Source of the DNA: Sequoia sempervirens
Lineage: Eukaryota > Streptophyta > Pinopsida > Cupressales > Cupressaceae
Length of the DNA: 64,000 bases
Assembly: GCA_007258455.2 (NCBI GenBank)
Contig: VDFB02195933.1
Span: 58,735-122,734 of the forward strand
Direction: 5' to 3'
Shown here: positions 12,101 to 26,400 of the stretch, piece by piece
How the letters are laid out: each line of letters begins with the position of its first letter
How positions within the stretch are numbered: the stretch's first letter is position 1
Notes under the pieces: model-generated
The model's input: the letters and a program-made list of their open reading frames with translations, nothing else
The model's database searches: none
What the model was told of the DNA's origin: nothing
Program-made: the position numbers and the translations under genes

Positions 12101-15100
12101 GCCTTAGTCTGTTCTCTGTTCTAGAACCCCTTTATGTTACAGATTTTATTACATTTACAGCTCTGCATCTAACATTGTATAAGAGTGCACCCAAGGGAAG
12201 ATGTCACATGCTAAGCTACTTTTCAGTAACCTAAGTAAAGGAGAAAGTTACACAACATTAAATCTTTCAATATTATGATACCTGCAAATTACGATGAAGT
12301 GTTGTATAGGGCTCCAGTCTCAGTAGATAATAGAATACACTTCCCAAACTTGAGTAATGAGATCCATAATAAAAGCTGAGGAAATAAATCAATTAGTCTA
12401 GTTACAGTCTCATTAATCAACCTATTCTCACAATTGTTTTTACAAAATGTAAAATAACATGTTAAGGGTAGTGGGGGGTGTGAACAACACTTTACCTAGG
12501 TATATCAGGATCAAAAAAGTTCTGGTACCGTTCTTCAAAGACCTGTGAAATGCATTTTTGTAAAAGAACTAGAAATTTACTTTCATAGTGAATTACAAGG
12601 AATGACTTACATAAATAGCATTATTTACTTATGCAAACACATCTACAAGCATAAGACAACTTGAAACTTTGAATTTGTTTTAACCTGGAGTCGTTTTGTG
12701 TCCAAAGCACCAACAGGTTTAGAAAGGTCACGAAATGTTGCTGGTTTGTTGAAGTCAAGATTCTGAGAAGTGTAATCAGCCAAGATCCACGGGAAAACAG
12801 GATACTGTGTTAGATCATTATAAGATCTCCCTGCGAGAGTGTTAAGAATCATTAAATATTCAAAGTTGCTTATTTCTCGCCTTCGCCAGACATCTCTTGC
12901 CCTTTCTGCCTTTTCAATTGCTAATCGTTTATCAATAAAATGAATAACCTCATCTCTGCCTCTTGAACTTAATTTTGGACATGATATCTCATTCCTCAAA
13001 GAGACAATCAATTTCCCTGTATCTTTTGCATGGTCTTGTGAAGCAAAATTCAAGAAAACAGGAGAAATTGAATGACTGAAGAAGATTTCAATTGCAGTAT
13101 ATTGCAGTAAATAACGAGTAGAATGAACAGCTTTCACCTGCAATAACTTCAAGAAGTGTTAGGGCAAAAACTTTTAGAACTAAAGCAACTATTATAATTG
13201 AAATATCTAACAGTATTACCTTACTGAGATCCCATCGCCTATGCCGCTTAACATCCTTTGGTTGCTTCCCAGAGAAAGCCTGTTGTTGAACAGGATCAAG
13301 TCTCTCCATGGGATTTCCCTTTTCGCTCTCTCCATTGGCATGGATTTTATATGATTTTTGTTTCAAAGCTCTTTCCAAATGGTATGGTTCAGCATTTTCC
13401 GGATAATTCAAACCACCTTGACTGTTGAAAACATGTGATCCTCCTGTTCCCTCCACCACAAACTCAACATAGAAATGCAGAGAAGCTTTCATAACATCTA
13501 AGTGGCCTGCCATTTTCCTCTTTGGTGTAATAACAACACAAGAAACGGAAAGGAGCACCTGCAGAGACAAGATTCTTAATTTTGAAAACTGCAGGATCCT
13601 ACCACACTTACTTCAATATGTGCTTATCTAAAACACATACATATATGCAAACAATACCTCATTCTCTCCTGCCTCCGAGAATTTTCCTGTCTGCTCCTGC
13701 CTATTGTCTGAAACTTCATCATCTACTTTCGTGTCTGAAACTTCATCAATACATTCAGTAGCAAGATGTAATGCAGGACTGATTTCACTGGGAGCTGAAT
13801 CAGCATTTAACAGTTCATCTTCTTCAATTCCTGGAACATCAAAAGTTTCCTCCTCACTGATTCCTCGCAAACCCTTGAGCAAGAAACTTTTGACTTCACC
13901 CAGCACATTATTCCCCATGCCAGGATTCAAGTTATCAACATTTTGGCCAGTTTCAGAATCATCATGCACAAGTGTAGATGGAGGGTGGCAAAGTTGTTCA
14001 TCAAAAAGATAGTTTCTTTTCAGTTTCATCCTTCGTCGGTATGGATCTTCAGTTTTATCAAGCTTCCACCATGTCAATTTATTGTTCGGGAAAGGTGTGG
14101 CTGACCATGGCCCTCTTTCATCAGTCAGATCTCTAAACATATGGCACCATTTGTCCTGCAAAATAAAACCAAAGTAAGAAACAGTTTTTGTTGCCACAAA
14201 TAAACCAGGTGCTATTATCCTGCCATTTAGTAGACTTTAACGGGCCACATTGTCCTTACAGATTAGGATTTTAAAACTACAACTACCTGACAAAACCTTA
14301 GATGATATCCACTTGAAACATACAATGATGTAATTGATACATAGGAGAATTGTATGTGGAGGGTTTGACAAACAGTGACAGGCTGAAACCAATATGAGTA
14401 TACCTCTTGATGTAGGAAGGTAATATCACACTCCTGACCCTCTCAGAGCTCTAATACACTAAGAAAAAAAGCAAGCCCACCAATAGAGGATAGACATTCA
14501 AGTAGCCTCTATGTGACAATTATGCCAATAACCATATAAAATATATCTTACAGCTACAGATTGTTGATCTTCGTCATAAGCAAGCCGTGATGCAGCTCTA
14601 CGAATTGCATCACTTGAACATATAACACCCAAGTTACTTAGCAACTCATCCTCAAGCTGTTTCTTCTGCAAGCATTCCAAATTAGACAACTCCTCTAGAT
14701 CCATGCCAAGTTCATGCACTTGCTTTAAGCGCTCTGAAATGGATGATTTTATATAGTTTATTTCATCTCTCACCTGTAACAAGTATTTAGAACATGTTAA
14801 TAGATTTATAAATATGACAGATAAAAAAATGTAAAGCATGGAAAGCACCATGGTGTTGGTGTTTTTCATGCAATAGGCTTCAGATGCTACGGTCAGAAAC
14901 AAATCAATATGCTGCACATGTAAACATGAATGTTTTCTACAACATTCAAATTTTAATAGGATCGCAACCATGGGCTTCTGTCAATATACCGCTGCAACAA
15001 CTCTATCTTTCTGCAGTAAACTGTTAACAGATCCAGTCTCATTCAGCATGCCACTTGGATCCTCTGAGTTGTCTCTGTCAGCAATACTCATAGCTAGCAT

Positions 15101-18100
15101 GCTCTTACCATGCCTGACACTTTCTCGTACCAATTGAGAGATGACATGAAAACGAGCACCGTCATCAAGGCTCCCAACTAGTGCTCTTGCATCAAGTAAG
15201 GACCTGCTCAAAAAAATAACATCAAGATTCAGTTACAGTTGGGTTTGATACAAATAACTCTAAAAGGGAGTCAAAATTAAACTTGAAAAGGCATTACAAA
15301 ATATTAAAGCCTGATTTAATAGTTCATAAAACTCCAAATGGAGAACATTTGAATAAGGAGAAATGGAAATACCAAATAAAGAGTTGAAGCCTGTTTTTTA
15401 TCTGCTCATTGTCATTTAATAAGAGACGTGGAAGAAGTGATACAAATTGTTGAGCACAACGAGATGCTCCTCCCAGATCAGCTTTGTAAACATACAGTAA
15501 CACCAGTCGGAAGAGAATCCTTGGCCACTTTTCTCCTCGCAATCGGATAGCTTTGTCAGCAACCTTACTCGTGTTAATATTCACTACTCCAGCAAGTCCT
15601 CCTGATACAACTGCTGCAGCCATTTCAGCTGCTGGTATGTTGAGAGATTCTACTAAACCACGTGCTCTTTGACCCAAAGATGGACCCACCGTTGTCTCTA
15701 CGAATCTCTTGCTTGGACCTATTCCATTCATCTCACTTATAAGTGTCCAAACTTTATCATATAAGTGCCAGCAATGGTCCTCTATGGCAATTTCTTGATT
15801 AGAAGAATGCTGCCAACCTCTCAACTGATTCATTGATGAGGACCTTTTAACACCTCTGGCAAAACACATGATTTCAAAAACAAGTGTGTTAAAATAGTTT
15901 TAACCAAAAAGTGTGCATAGTTATTTATGCAACATCTTTCCAAACATTTCCTAATTCTAAGATTTACATAACATGTCAATAGCATATGAAAAAATCGACC
16001 ATGCTGCCCTTCAAATAGTATTGTCAATTTATGATAATTCATGGTTAGAGGTAAAGTGAGGCAACATTTATCCCCTCTCCCCGAAAAGAGAGGGTTCTAA
16101 CACCACCAATAGAAAAAAAGGTCTTCTTTTTATTTTATTTTTATTTTGAGGTACTATCTCTGAAATTGAAATTTTTATTTGAGAATCAGCTATGAATGCT
16201 TCCTAGCTGCAAGGCTATAACATAAGGCAATCCATCATACAGGAATATAGATGATTAAGAGTAAATATTCTGATGAACATGTCAATAACCATCATATCAC
16301 CATAGAAAAGACTTTTACTTCTTTTCTAAGTTCAAACAAAACAAGATTCCTCAAACCCACATTTCACACTGAATATGACTGAAACATCACAACTAGTGAA
16401 AAATACACATAATAAAATATTTTATACACGGAAAAAAAATACCATAATTTCAACAGATATTGAAAAAGCATGCCCTAACATTAAGAGAGCTTACAGAAAA
16501 ATATGATATAAATATGAAAGATACAAGACTCTGGATGCCACAGGTGAGGAAATAAATAAAATAAAAAAAGAGATAACTACAGAAGAGGATTGTCATAAGC
16601 AGAACACCGTGGCTGCTGACCACCAGTTATTAGTACTTATTGTCAAAATATACTTGAGAAAGTAAAGTAAATTATGCATATGATATTGCTTTTCCAGAAC
16701 ATAATATATAAGGTAAAACACAAAAGGGTAGCAGAAGAACCTGCCATCTGAAATTCCACTCAAGTCATCAACTAATGCCTGCATTTTTCCTGAATGTTCT
16801 AAAGGACCGGCCTGATAAGAACCTTCAAAAGCATGATCATCCACTAGCTCCTCAGAGAAACTATTTCCAGGAAACTGTAATTAAGAGAGCATATAATTAT
16901 TAAAACACAGGAAAGAGATAAGAAATACTAGTTAATCGTACAACAAATGGCATGAATTTTCAAACAAAGGAGTCCTATCCTTTCTAATTTGTCTATAGCT
17001 AAATATCTATAAGGGACTGGTTGTAATCTCTATTAAGAAAAGTATTGTAGACAGCTTAAAAGGTACTTGGGTAACCCTTCTATGCAGTTAAGCACCAAGT
17101 AAACTAATCTTGATCAAATTGTTTAACATATTCTAATTAAGTTTAATAAGTATATTGAAAATTTATCAACAAGCTAGATTATATTGAAGATAACCTCATA
17201 CTCATATACAAGAGAATTCATTCCAAGTTACAAAATCACCAAGCAAGAATAACCTCATACTCTTGGTATTAACTGCTGCTATTTTCATACATAACCATGA
17301 TTTATTACTGTAATATACTGTTATCTGTTACTTATATTAAACTGCTAATAGCACCTTACTAAGAAGCTCTAATGAACAAAAAGATAACAAACGTTATCAT
17401 TGATGAGACGAACATAGAAACAAAAGAAAACTTGTATTTATTATTCATGAACAGCAATTTCAATTGTCAAGGCACCAAAAACACACCTAAAATTTGATGA
17501 ACAACCAAACAGAAGGTAAAGGAGGGTTGTCGAAGGAAACACATTCAGCTGATTTTAATATCAATCAAATACCTTTCTAAGATGCAGAAATTGACTCATT
17601 ATCAACAGATATTAGAATATTAGAAGTATCACAGGCTAAACAATAAGCATTTGCAACTAATTACCTGTGCATTTTGAAACAATAAGCATTTGGAGCTAAT
17701 TACCTGTGCATTTTGAAACAATAAGGAGTCACTGGTGCCACTCAATTGTCCACAATTACAAAAAATTGTAGAGCTAAGTCCAAAAAACATTATTTTTTTC
17801 TTGGCGGAGGGTTGGAGGGGACACAAAAAGAGAAAATTACATTAAAAGAAACTATTTATATATTACAAGAAAAAGATTTCCAAGTAGCCAAAGCCATAAG
17901 TAAAGCAAAAAAAACAAAAACCTAGATGGTTTAGTCACAAGCCCATTTCCAAGAGCACCACAAAGAGTTCATCAACCAGCCATGAATCTTGAGAAACAAG
18001 TCTCTAATAAGCAAAGATGTGTCTATGCAAATGGTTAGGCTTCCAACATTGTTTAATTAGCATATTGGCAAGAAATGGTGAGGAAAATTAAAAAGGCTCC

Positions 18101-20430
18101 AAAGGGGTACAAGGGCTTGCATTTTAAGCAATTGCACAACACCTTATTAACAAAGAAGGTGAAAAGTGTAGAAGAATCATTCTAGCCCATCACAAATTCA
18201 TGGAAAGAGATAGAGGTTTCCATTTCTAATAGATGGAAGGATGTTGAAAATTATCCCTTGATAATTTGATTGTGGTGTTCTCTAAAGGGCAATATTTTTT
18301 GAAGTCATGGATTGTGAGAGAGGTGAATGACACACAATTTATTGTTAACATCCTCATATAGGTTGGTTGAGGCACACTATTTGCACATCTTTTGGACACC
18401 TGGTGTTATTCACTTTCTCAACCTTATGCTACAAAAGATTGGCAACAAAAATTGATTGGATCAAATAGGTGTATGCCAAGGCCAAAGAGATCTAAAATTC
18501 CATCAACCACCACCACATGTCACAAGCCATATCTAGATCATTCTAAAATTTGGAGCTATTGAAGGTAAGCTGAACAACAAAATTTATGTTTCACTTTAGT
18601 AATTTCTTTTTTTATTGGTAATTTACATTTTTTTAAATTAAGTATGTTTTCTTCATTGTTTTTAATTTTTTAAATTTAATTTATGCATATATTGCTAAGA
18701 CTTGATTCACCTCCAACATAAACACCTTAAGATGACTTGTGAATGTATGAAAGGCACTTTCTAGCATGACCATCAACCAGCTTTGGTTAGTATGGAGGCA
18801 ATCTAACACTAAGAGAGCAAAAAATATTCAATAGATGACACTTGGTGGGGTCATGTGCAATATCTTCTTAGTTTCACTAAATCCATCATGAGTATGATCC
18901 ATTATACTGACATGGATAAGCCATGCTTGGGAGTGGTATAAAATAGAAGGTTTTAACATCCACAAGGCTAAAGATAGCCTAAGGGATATTTAATCCAAAT
19001 ATTTTAGCTTTTTGCATTGTTGATCTTCTACTATTTATTTTGATGATGAACTCCTCTACTTTCTCAACCTTCTCCTGTTTGAATAGATCCTATAAAGAAA
19101 TTGTTGCTAACATAATTGCATATTTGGCTCAAATGTCACTATAAGCTTTGCACTCTAAAATAAAGTGTTTCTCTCACTCAACTACCCTAGCTATTCAAAA
19201 CACCCACTCTCTCCTCCCATTCTTATTTTGGCTTCTTCTTTCTACCTATTTCACACTAAAGATGATGTTAGCCCTCAATTGGGCTAAGGGCATCTTTGCT
19301 CTCCAAGCGATAGTTGCCCCCATATAGACCTTTTCGTCATAATCAAGATAATAATCCTCTTTCTCCCTAACATCATTTCCCACATGCGTAATGGCATCAA
19401 CTAAATGATTGAGAAGAAGAAGAAAATCATAAATGAGAAAGAACAAGACCCTAAAAAAGACTTTCTTGAAATAGGTGCATACAATTTGGTTGGGTGTTGA
19501 AACAAAACAACCGCCCTATTGCATCTTCTTGGCTTCACATTGACTCCAAAATACTATAGCGCCAAGATCATTTCTTTGCTAGGGAGAGTTGCACCATATA
19601 GAGATGTGGAAGTCAATGAAAGGTACAAGCTAGCATTTTGTTACATCCCAAATTGTGAAGTTACTATTTACCGTTAATAGATAGGGTAAATGTGAATATA
19701 GTGTGAATTCTGGAGATGAATTAATGATATGCTTGTACCTTGTTTTCAATATGAATGTTATCTCACTTAATGTTGTTTCATTTGATGTTATCTCAGTTGA
19801 TGTTATTCATGGTGAAATATTGCATAAGGAGGTTAATGAATAATGTTTATTCTAACTTTTGAGATGTTTCATGTAAACTGCTTTGTTGTGAACATATGAC
19901 TCCTGTTGTCGTGTCATTAAATGCAAGTGTGTGAACCATTCCTCCAGGCAGAGGAGAAATATCACTCGGGAGAGGAGCTTGATCAGGTAAACAATAACGA
20001 GAACCATCTGAGCATACACACACGTCATTATAGGTTGGGAGAAACTAAGTCAGTTATGATGGTCTTGATAAGTCATCCATAGGCTTTAGCGTCTTGTTTA
20101 CTTCTTTGCACCTTGTGAGTGATGTTTATTTGTATATCTGACTTACTGTACTATGATCATTGTGTGGAAAACATGAAAGGATATATGTGTATAGGTTGAG
20201 TGGGTATGTATACACATGTATACATTATGAACACGTATCCATATGTATAAACATATCGATACAGACGTATGGTCGGCAAATGGATATGCTCATACGTATG
20301 TCTCGACGTGGTATACATACACATACATGTACACAGAGGTATATACAGTTATACACATGTATATACATACACACGCTACCTATTGTCTGTAGTTATAAAT
20401 AATATTATACTATTATTGCATGTTGACTTT

Positions 20431-20470
<40 letters not shown>

Positions 20471-23400
20471 CAGGTATATGGTAACTGGCTCACGATGTAT
20501 TTATATCTGTTAAATATATATATATATAATAAATACTTGGGTATTTAAATATTTATATGTTTAATATATGTAAAAGAACTATAATAATATTTATATAATA
20601 AAATATATAATTATTTCCTAACTTTTGAAATATATATATATATATATATAGTTTAATATAATATTCTAAATCTCTATGGAAAATTAAAAGATTATATTTT
20701 ACTTGGAGTAAATATTAGAATTGAACTATAGAGAAATAATAAAAGTAAATCGAGCTACTTCACTTAGAAGAATTAAAATCATATTGTTTCAATGGGAAAT
20801 CGATACATTTTAAAAGTGAATAATAAACTTTTGAAAAAGGAAAAATATTTGCTCTTTAACTTTGAAAGAGCTTTCCCGTGAAAAATGGCGCTGGAGGAAG
20901 AAACGTAGGTCGCCTGGAAGAAAATTTCAACCATTGCTGGGAATGATGACGACGCAGCCTGTAAATGGTGAGGTGTATGGAATATTTCCTTGACTAATTC
21001 ATTGAAGGATGAATCATTTAAATATTGGCGCCATTACTGGTAAGTTTCCTGTAGGTGGCAATTTTGTTTGCTAAGTTGAATTTTTCTTGTTTTGCTGGCT
21101 CAAACTGAGGTCGAATCACCTCAATATTTGATGAGTAAGGGGTTAGAAACCCGCCATGTTTCTCTTTGAACTTTTCTAAGCATTTTGTTGTCATTTCTCA
21201 TGCCTGCAATGGTGGAAAACGTTGCATTTCAGGCTCTATAAATAGACGCCTTACCATTTTGTATCTTACTCTTGCTGAATCCGTGTTTTATATTTCTCTG
21301 AGCTTTCATTACCCATTCCATATTTCTATATACAAACTCTATTTTCTAAGTAGAAAAGATAAGGATTTACCAGCAGTTTGCCACAGTCAGTGAATAATCC
21401 CGTTACAACTGAGTGAGAAATCATTTGTGAGATCATTTTGAGTGAGTTTAATTCATAGAGAGTTCATTTAGAGTGAGAAATCATCATTTGGAAGTCTGTT
21501 ATAGTGAGAAGCCATTGATTTCTAGGAGCTTGATTGAAAGAAGGACTAGAAGTGCAATTTGGGAAGAAAAAGCTTATAAACAGGCATGGAACCCTCATCT
21601 TTTTACATTTTTGAAATTGAGTGTTGTGTTTCTATTTCTTGTGTGTAATGACCCCTTCCTAGGCAGTTTAGAGTATTCAGGAGTTAGCCTATCATTCAAA
21701 CCCTCGTAGGCTGACAGATGTGTTTAGAGGGTTACTTTGGCAGTTACCTTGCGTTTGGGACATTACTTCATCAGTTGATTCAAGTTTGGGCTTTGGCAGA
21801 CACTTACAGAGTGATTTTCAGACACTTACTATTTATAGTAAGTCAAGCAGACAGGGGTTGCTATTTCTGGCAGGGCACCTGGTTCAGTTGGTCAACTCAG
21901 TTTCGACCCAGTTTGACAGTTTGGTGAGCAGATAGCGAATATCTAAGCATTTAATGATATTGGGAGAAATATTAAAGTTGTGACTTTATAATATAAAGTC
22001 AATTAATTAAATATTAAAGTCTCAATGGAATAATATAAAGTATCTAATACTTTATATTAAAAGGGTGATTATTATTAATGATTACGTATTCATTAATCAT
22101 TTTAAAAAGGGACGCCATATTATGATAATTTCTCCTAAGTTTCCAAAGGGCGAATTTTATAATATTAAATGCTTAATCAGTTGCTTTTTTGGGTCGACTT
22201 ATTGAGAGAATACATATATTTCATCAAAGACAAATCGAACCTCATTGTGAATTATTCTAATTTGTCTTATTTTCTCTCTGAGAACATTGGGGTTTGTGAA
22301 ACAAGGGTTTCTCCAAATTCATTTCATCATTTGATTTTGGAGAACGTTCCCTCTTTAGAATCAGGCATATTGAGGCTGTGAAATACCAGTTGAAGCTTGT
22401 CTATCATAGTGGCTTCATCCAAAGGTCGCAACAGTGCTTATTGTGTTCTTATTCAGAGTTTGGATCGATTTCTCTCCAGAAGAGAATCTTTTTCATTGGC
22501 AGTGGTTTATCCAACATCTGGCACAAATTCCAAGGTTGTACGGATTTCTTATTTGCTGGTTCAGGCCGTACTTTTGCAGCAGCAGGCCATACTCTCATCT
22601 ACAGGCAAAAACGCCTTGCCTTTTTGCTTAGTTTCTCCTCCAATGATGGCGCCTTGATAATCTGAGGGTTTTGCATCGATTTTTGTGAGAGAGATCACTA
22701 ATCTTCATTAGCTGTACCATCAAATGCTCTTCTTCAAGCGGCTGCAAGCTCTCACAGGTTCGTCAATAAATTAGTTGCCTTTTTGTTTGCATGTTTGAGA
22801 TTCAGCACTGTAATCATTCAAAAAAATAATAAATCCATTTCCTATCAATTTATAAGTCAATTTGCTTCAGTATTTGCATTCCTGTATTTATTAAGAATTT
22901 TAGAAGCATTTTTGTGCAAAATTGCACCATCTCTTTATTTGCAAAAAAAACACAACAAAAAGAAACAAAAATTTGCATTCACCATCAGCAATCAGGGTTG
23001 AGAGACACCTGATCTCTTACATTGTGTTTGCTAGGTGTGCAAAGTCTGTAAAGATTATTTCCTAAATGCAAACTAGTTATAGGAGAAAGGAACTTCCAAG
23101 GGTTTATATGTTATGCATAAAAGGGAATTTGTATAAAGGGGATTTATGTGAAAAGAAATTAAGGGAAAGGTTTAATTGTTAGCATAAAAGGGAAAATTAT
23201 GTGAAATAGATGAGGGAAGGATTTTAATTGCATTTAGAATGGAAATTGCATGTTTTGTATGATCTCCATATAAGGAGAATACGATGATATAGTTATTATC
23301 TATTACGATCGAAATGAAGGCAAAATCAAGTATGGTCTTAAGCTTAAGTTATTAGGTTAACTGTGACAAGCTAAGCACTCCTAGGATAAAGATTTCCTGA

Positions 23401-26400
23401 TTAGGAGTTATGTTACAGGAGACTTGTAAACTGTTTCATTTCTAAGTAGATAGAATGTTGTAGGTAGTCTGGGGTGACAGAATACCCATTGAAGGACATA
23501 GCCTACACATAGAGTAAGATAGCCCCAAGTCAAATCGGCCCTGAGTAGTGTTTATGATAGATGATCTTCATTCGAAGTACTAAATGAGAATACTTTGGCC
23601 AAAGTAGTGAAATGTACGACATCCACTTAGGTGTGAGATAGTTGAGACTACACTGTTAGTTCATTGTGATCCTTGTACTAGTTCGAGATTGTGAAATAGC
23701 AAGGTTCTAGTTGCGTAGGACACAACACTATGCTTAGTTGGTAATCGTTAAAGGATACCCTACCAATCTCTTCGACGAAGGGAGGGCCATCCATTGAATA
23801 ATGGATGTGCGGGGGACCACATTAAAAGTCCATGGTTGGCGAAAAAGCGCCTAAGTGATGTTTCTCCTCCTCAGCAAGCGGCCAATGTACCAAGATTTGA
23901 AAAGAAAGGAACCTGGACCTTCTTACTACTATTTATTCTAAAGCTCATTGGAGCTATGTTAGTTAAGGTATGTATTCTTGTGTCATGTACTTGTGAAGTT
24001 GTTATATTGAAATGGAATCTTTATTGTAAGTTGATATGGCAACTGGTTCATGTTTTATCAATAAAGAAAAGGAAAATTTTTATTGAAATGTCATGTTAAC
24101 ATGTTTACTTACTTGTAGGATGTAAAATATGGAATATTTTACTTTACCAAAGGGTCGGGTCGTTACACATTTGCTAGAGTCTTCGCTAATCTTGATTTCA
24201 AGGATGTAGATACAAATGAGTTTGTTGCTTTTGTACACTCCAATGGTCAAATATTTCTACTTTTCATGACAATTATAAGAAGAAAGCTCACAATTGCTCA
24301 TATCTCCATGGCTAAACATGCCAACACCTACAACCTTTTGCAGTCAAAGTTTTATCACAAGTTCTTTCATTTTTTATGAAACTATCTAAATTTAAATTGT
24401 TTTTCAATTTTTATCAAACTCCCTAAATTTAAATTGCAACTAAAACTTTATCACACGTTTTTTTTATTTTATCTAAAACTCTCTAAATTTGAATTGTTTT
24501 CATTGTTGAAATATTTCTTTCATGCTTGAAGTTTCATTTATAAATTGATATCTCTAACCCTCTAACTTTGCCTCAATACGTTGACTATTCATCTTCATCT
24601 AGGAGTTCATTCTCCTTTATCCACCCAATTATGTGCAACCAATTCGCATCAAAAAAAGGAAAACGGTTTAGTTTACATATATTCCAATTTGTGTCTTACT
24701 TTGCACAAACAAAATGACTACAATGAAGGGGCAACAAAGTTGTGGGATGTAGAGCCAAAGCTAACTGGCTTGAATGTTTCCACTGCCTAGCAATCATCAT
24801 TTTTTGAGTCAACAATCCAACATAACTTTAGTGTGAGTTCACTCCTTGTAGTTCCTTTTATCTACCTACATCAATCTAATATCAATGATGATCATGGGGA
24901 TTATATTTATAACGACCCAAATGAAATTGATTGCTGATTTTATTATTTTAACATTCAACAATGAATATCTATCATGACATTCAAACTTGACAAATTGACA
25001 TCAAGGTAGCATTTTTTATTTTTATGGTGGTTTTTTTTATTATATGCATGCTAGGTGGTATTTGAAACTTAATTCTTGCTTTTAGGCTGCAAACATGTAT
25101 TTATTTATGATTTTCTATATTTTTTGTATAGACATACCCAAAGTGAACCCAGCCCCCCAAAAGAATTCACCATACCAACATACTCAAACCTAACCTAGCT
25201 CTATATTGTGCTAAACATAGCATTTAGTGAGATTACCCTCTTGTATCCTAGGAAATCATGCCCTAGAGGTATATTTGAGGGCTCTAAAGGTTAGCGTGAT
25301 AAGAAGACTGCTGAGATTTTTCCCTACAATAATCTTCATTAATATTCTTCTACTTTCTTCTCTCCCTTTCTTCTACGAGCAATCTATCATTATCAGCTAA
25401 TCTAGATTCCCCATAAAGGATCTAGTAAATTGAAGCCTACAACTAGTCTTTCCCAAGCTTCAAATACACCCAACATATATCAAAAGGTTTTGTGTATTGA
25501 GAGGATTGCTCTATTCTACTATCATTCTTCCATGTACCATAAGATATATAGGGAGGTGTCTATATTGGACAATTTCACTTCAAAGATATAGGTATATCAA
25601 ATTACATGAGATAAGGTTGAACCGATAGGGTTTCTTGTCAAAGTGGTAAGGGGAAACCTTCAAACATTAGAAACCCTAATTTTTTGCAGATTTGGTATCA
25701 TGTCATGTGAAATAAACATGGACGTATCACACAATGGTACCTAATTCAAATAAAGTGCGATTTTTGCAACCATCTATGCAATCGATGCATTTTTTTTTTC
25801 CTCAAATAGTATTTGGCAACGAAGTTTGTCCATGATGTGAAGGCTTATAATATGTGCCCTCCAAATGTCAACCATCATACTTGAAGGCTCCTGAGGCCTA
25901 TTCCCAAAGTAAAGCAAAGAAAGAAAGGGTTGACACACCAATTGGATCAACTTCTTCTAAGGCCAAAGTTGATCATTTTCATGGAGAGAAATCACCTTCT
26001 TTTGAGGCCAAAGTTGATCATTTGGCAAGGTAGAGTGATCACAATAGACAACATCACATAGAGACTTTTTAGCAACTACTTCCACCTAGCATAGAAAACT
26101 TGCTAACATAAGGGGGAAGTATTAGCACCTTTATTAACACCTTTACAACCACCTTCAGAGAGTATGGGGTGGAAGAGAATGTGCATAAATTGGCCAAAGA
26201 GACCACAAATAATCTCTAGTACTATTCTAGCATATTGTTCCATATTCCTAGGTCTTCATTATGGTACACCATGGTGTAGGCCATTGCAGTTGCAGGTCTT
26301 AAGCTCAAAAGCCTCTCTTATGAGACTTTGTGGATAAACATGTTGACCCACACAAATGAAGATTAAAGCAGTGTCCTTGTGATGATGCATAAGGAATGCA

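Larger units (their letters stand above)
6333..12159 (+). mobile_element. Full-length Ty1-copia retrotransposon
   Basis: A complete element of 5827 bp has 5' LTR 6333-6964, primer site TGGTATCAAAGCC at 6965 (initiator tRNA-Met type), one gag-pol frame, a purine tract ending GAGGGAG at 11563 and 3' LTR 11564-12159. The 5-bp duplication GCTCT at 6328-6332 and 12160-12164 proves a single insertion. It sits antisense to the host gene in the intron between exons 13 and 14; without it that intron would be about 345 bp. By eye the LTRs differ by about eight substitutions and one 36-bp indel, so the insertion is fairly young. Confidence 0.97.
19639..24167. mobile_element. Large solo-LTR-like insertion with a nested LTR
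   Basis: The sequence begins TGTTACATCCC and ends GGGTCGTTACA, a TG-CA pair with inverted-repeat ends typical of gypsy LTRs. It is flanked by CATTT on both sides (19634-19638 and 24168-24172). It contains a second LTR at 21644-23021; without that it is about 3.15 kb. No coding region is seen, so it is probably a solo LTR or a non-autonomous element. The left part has dinucleotide-rich DNA. Confidence 0.8.

Noticed and set aside
17629..17826. Extra exon between exons 4 and 5
   Set aside because: Exon 4 joins exon 5 directly in frame (LP-FPGNSF) as in related proteins, and this stretch is a tandem duplication.
19100..19640. Gene fragment on the minus strand
   Set aside because: Some frames look coding-like, but stops are frequent and no family is recognised.
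20160..20484. Small plus-strand ORFs
   Set aside because: They are products of microsatellite-like TACA, AC and AT runs.
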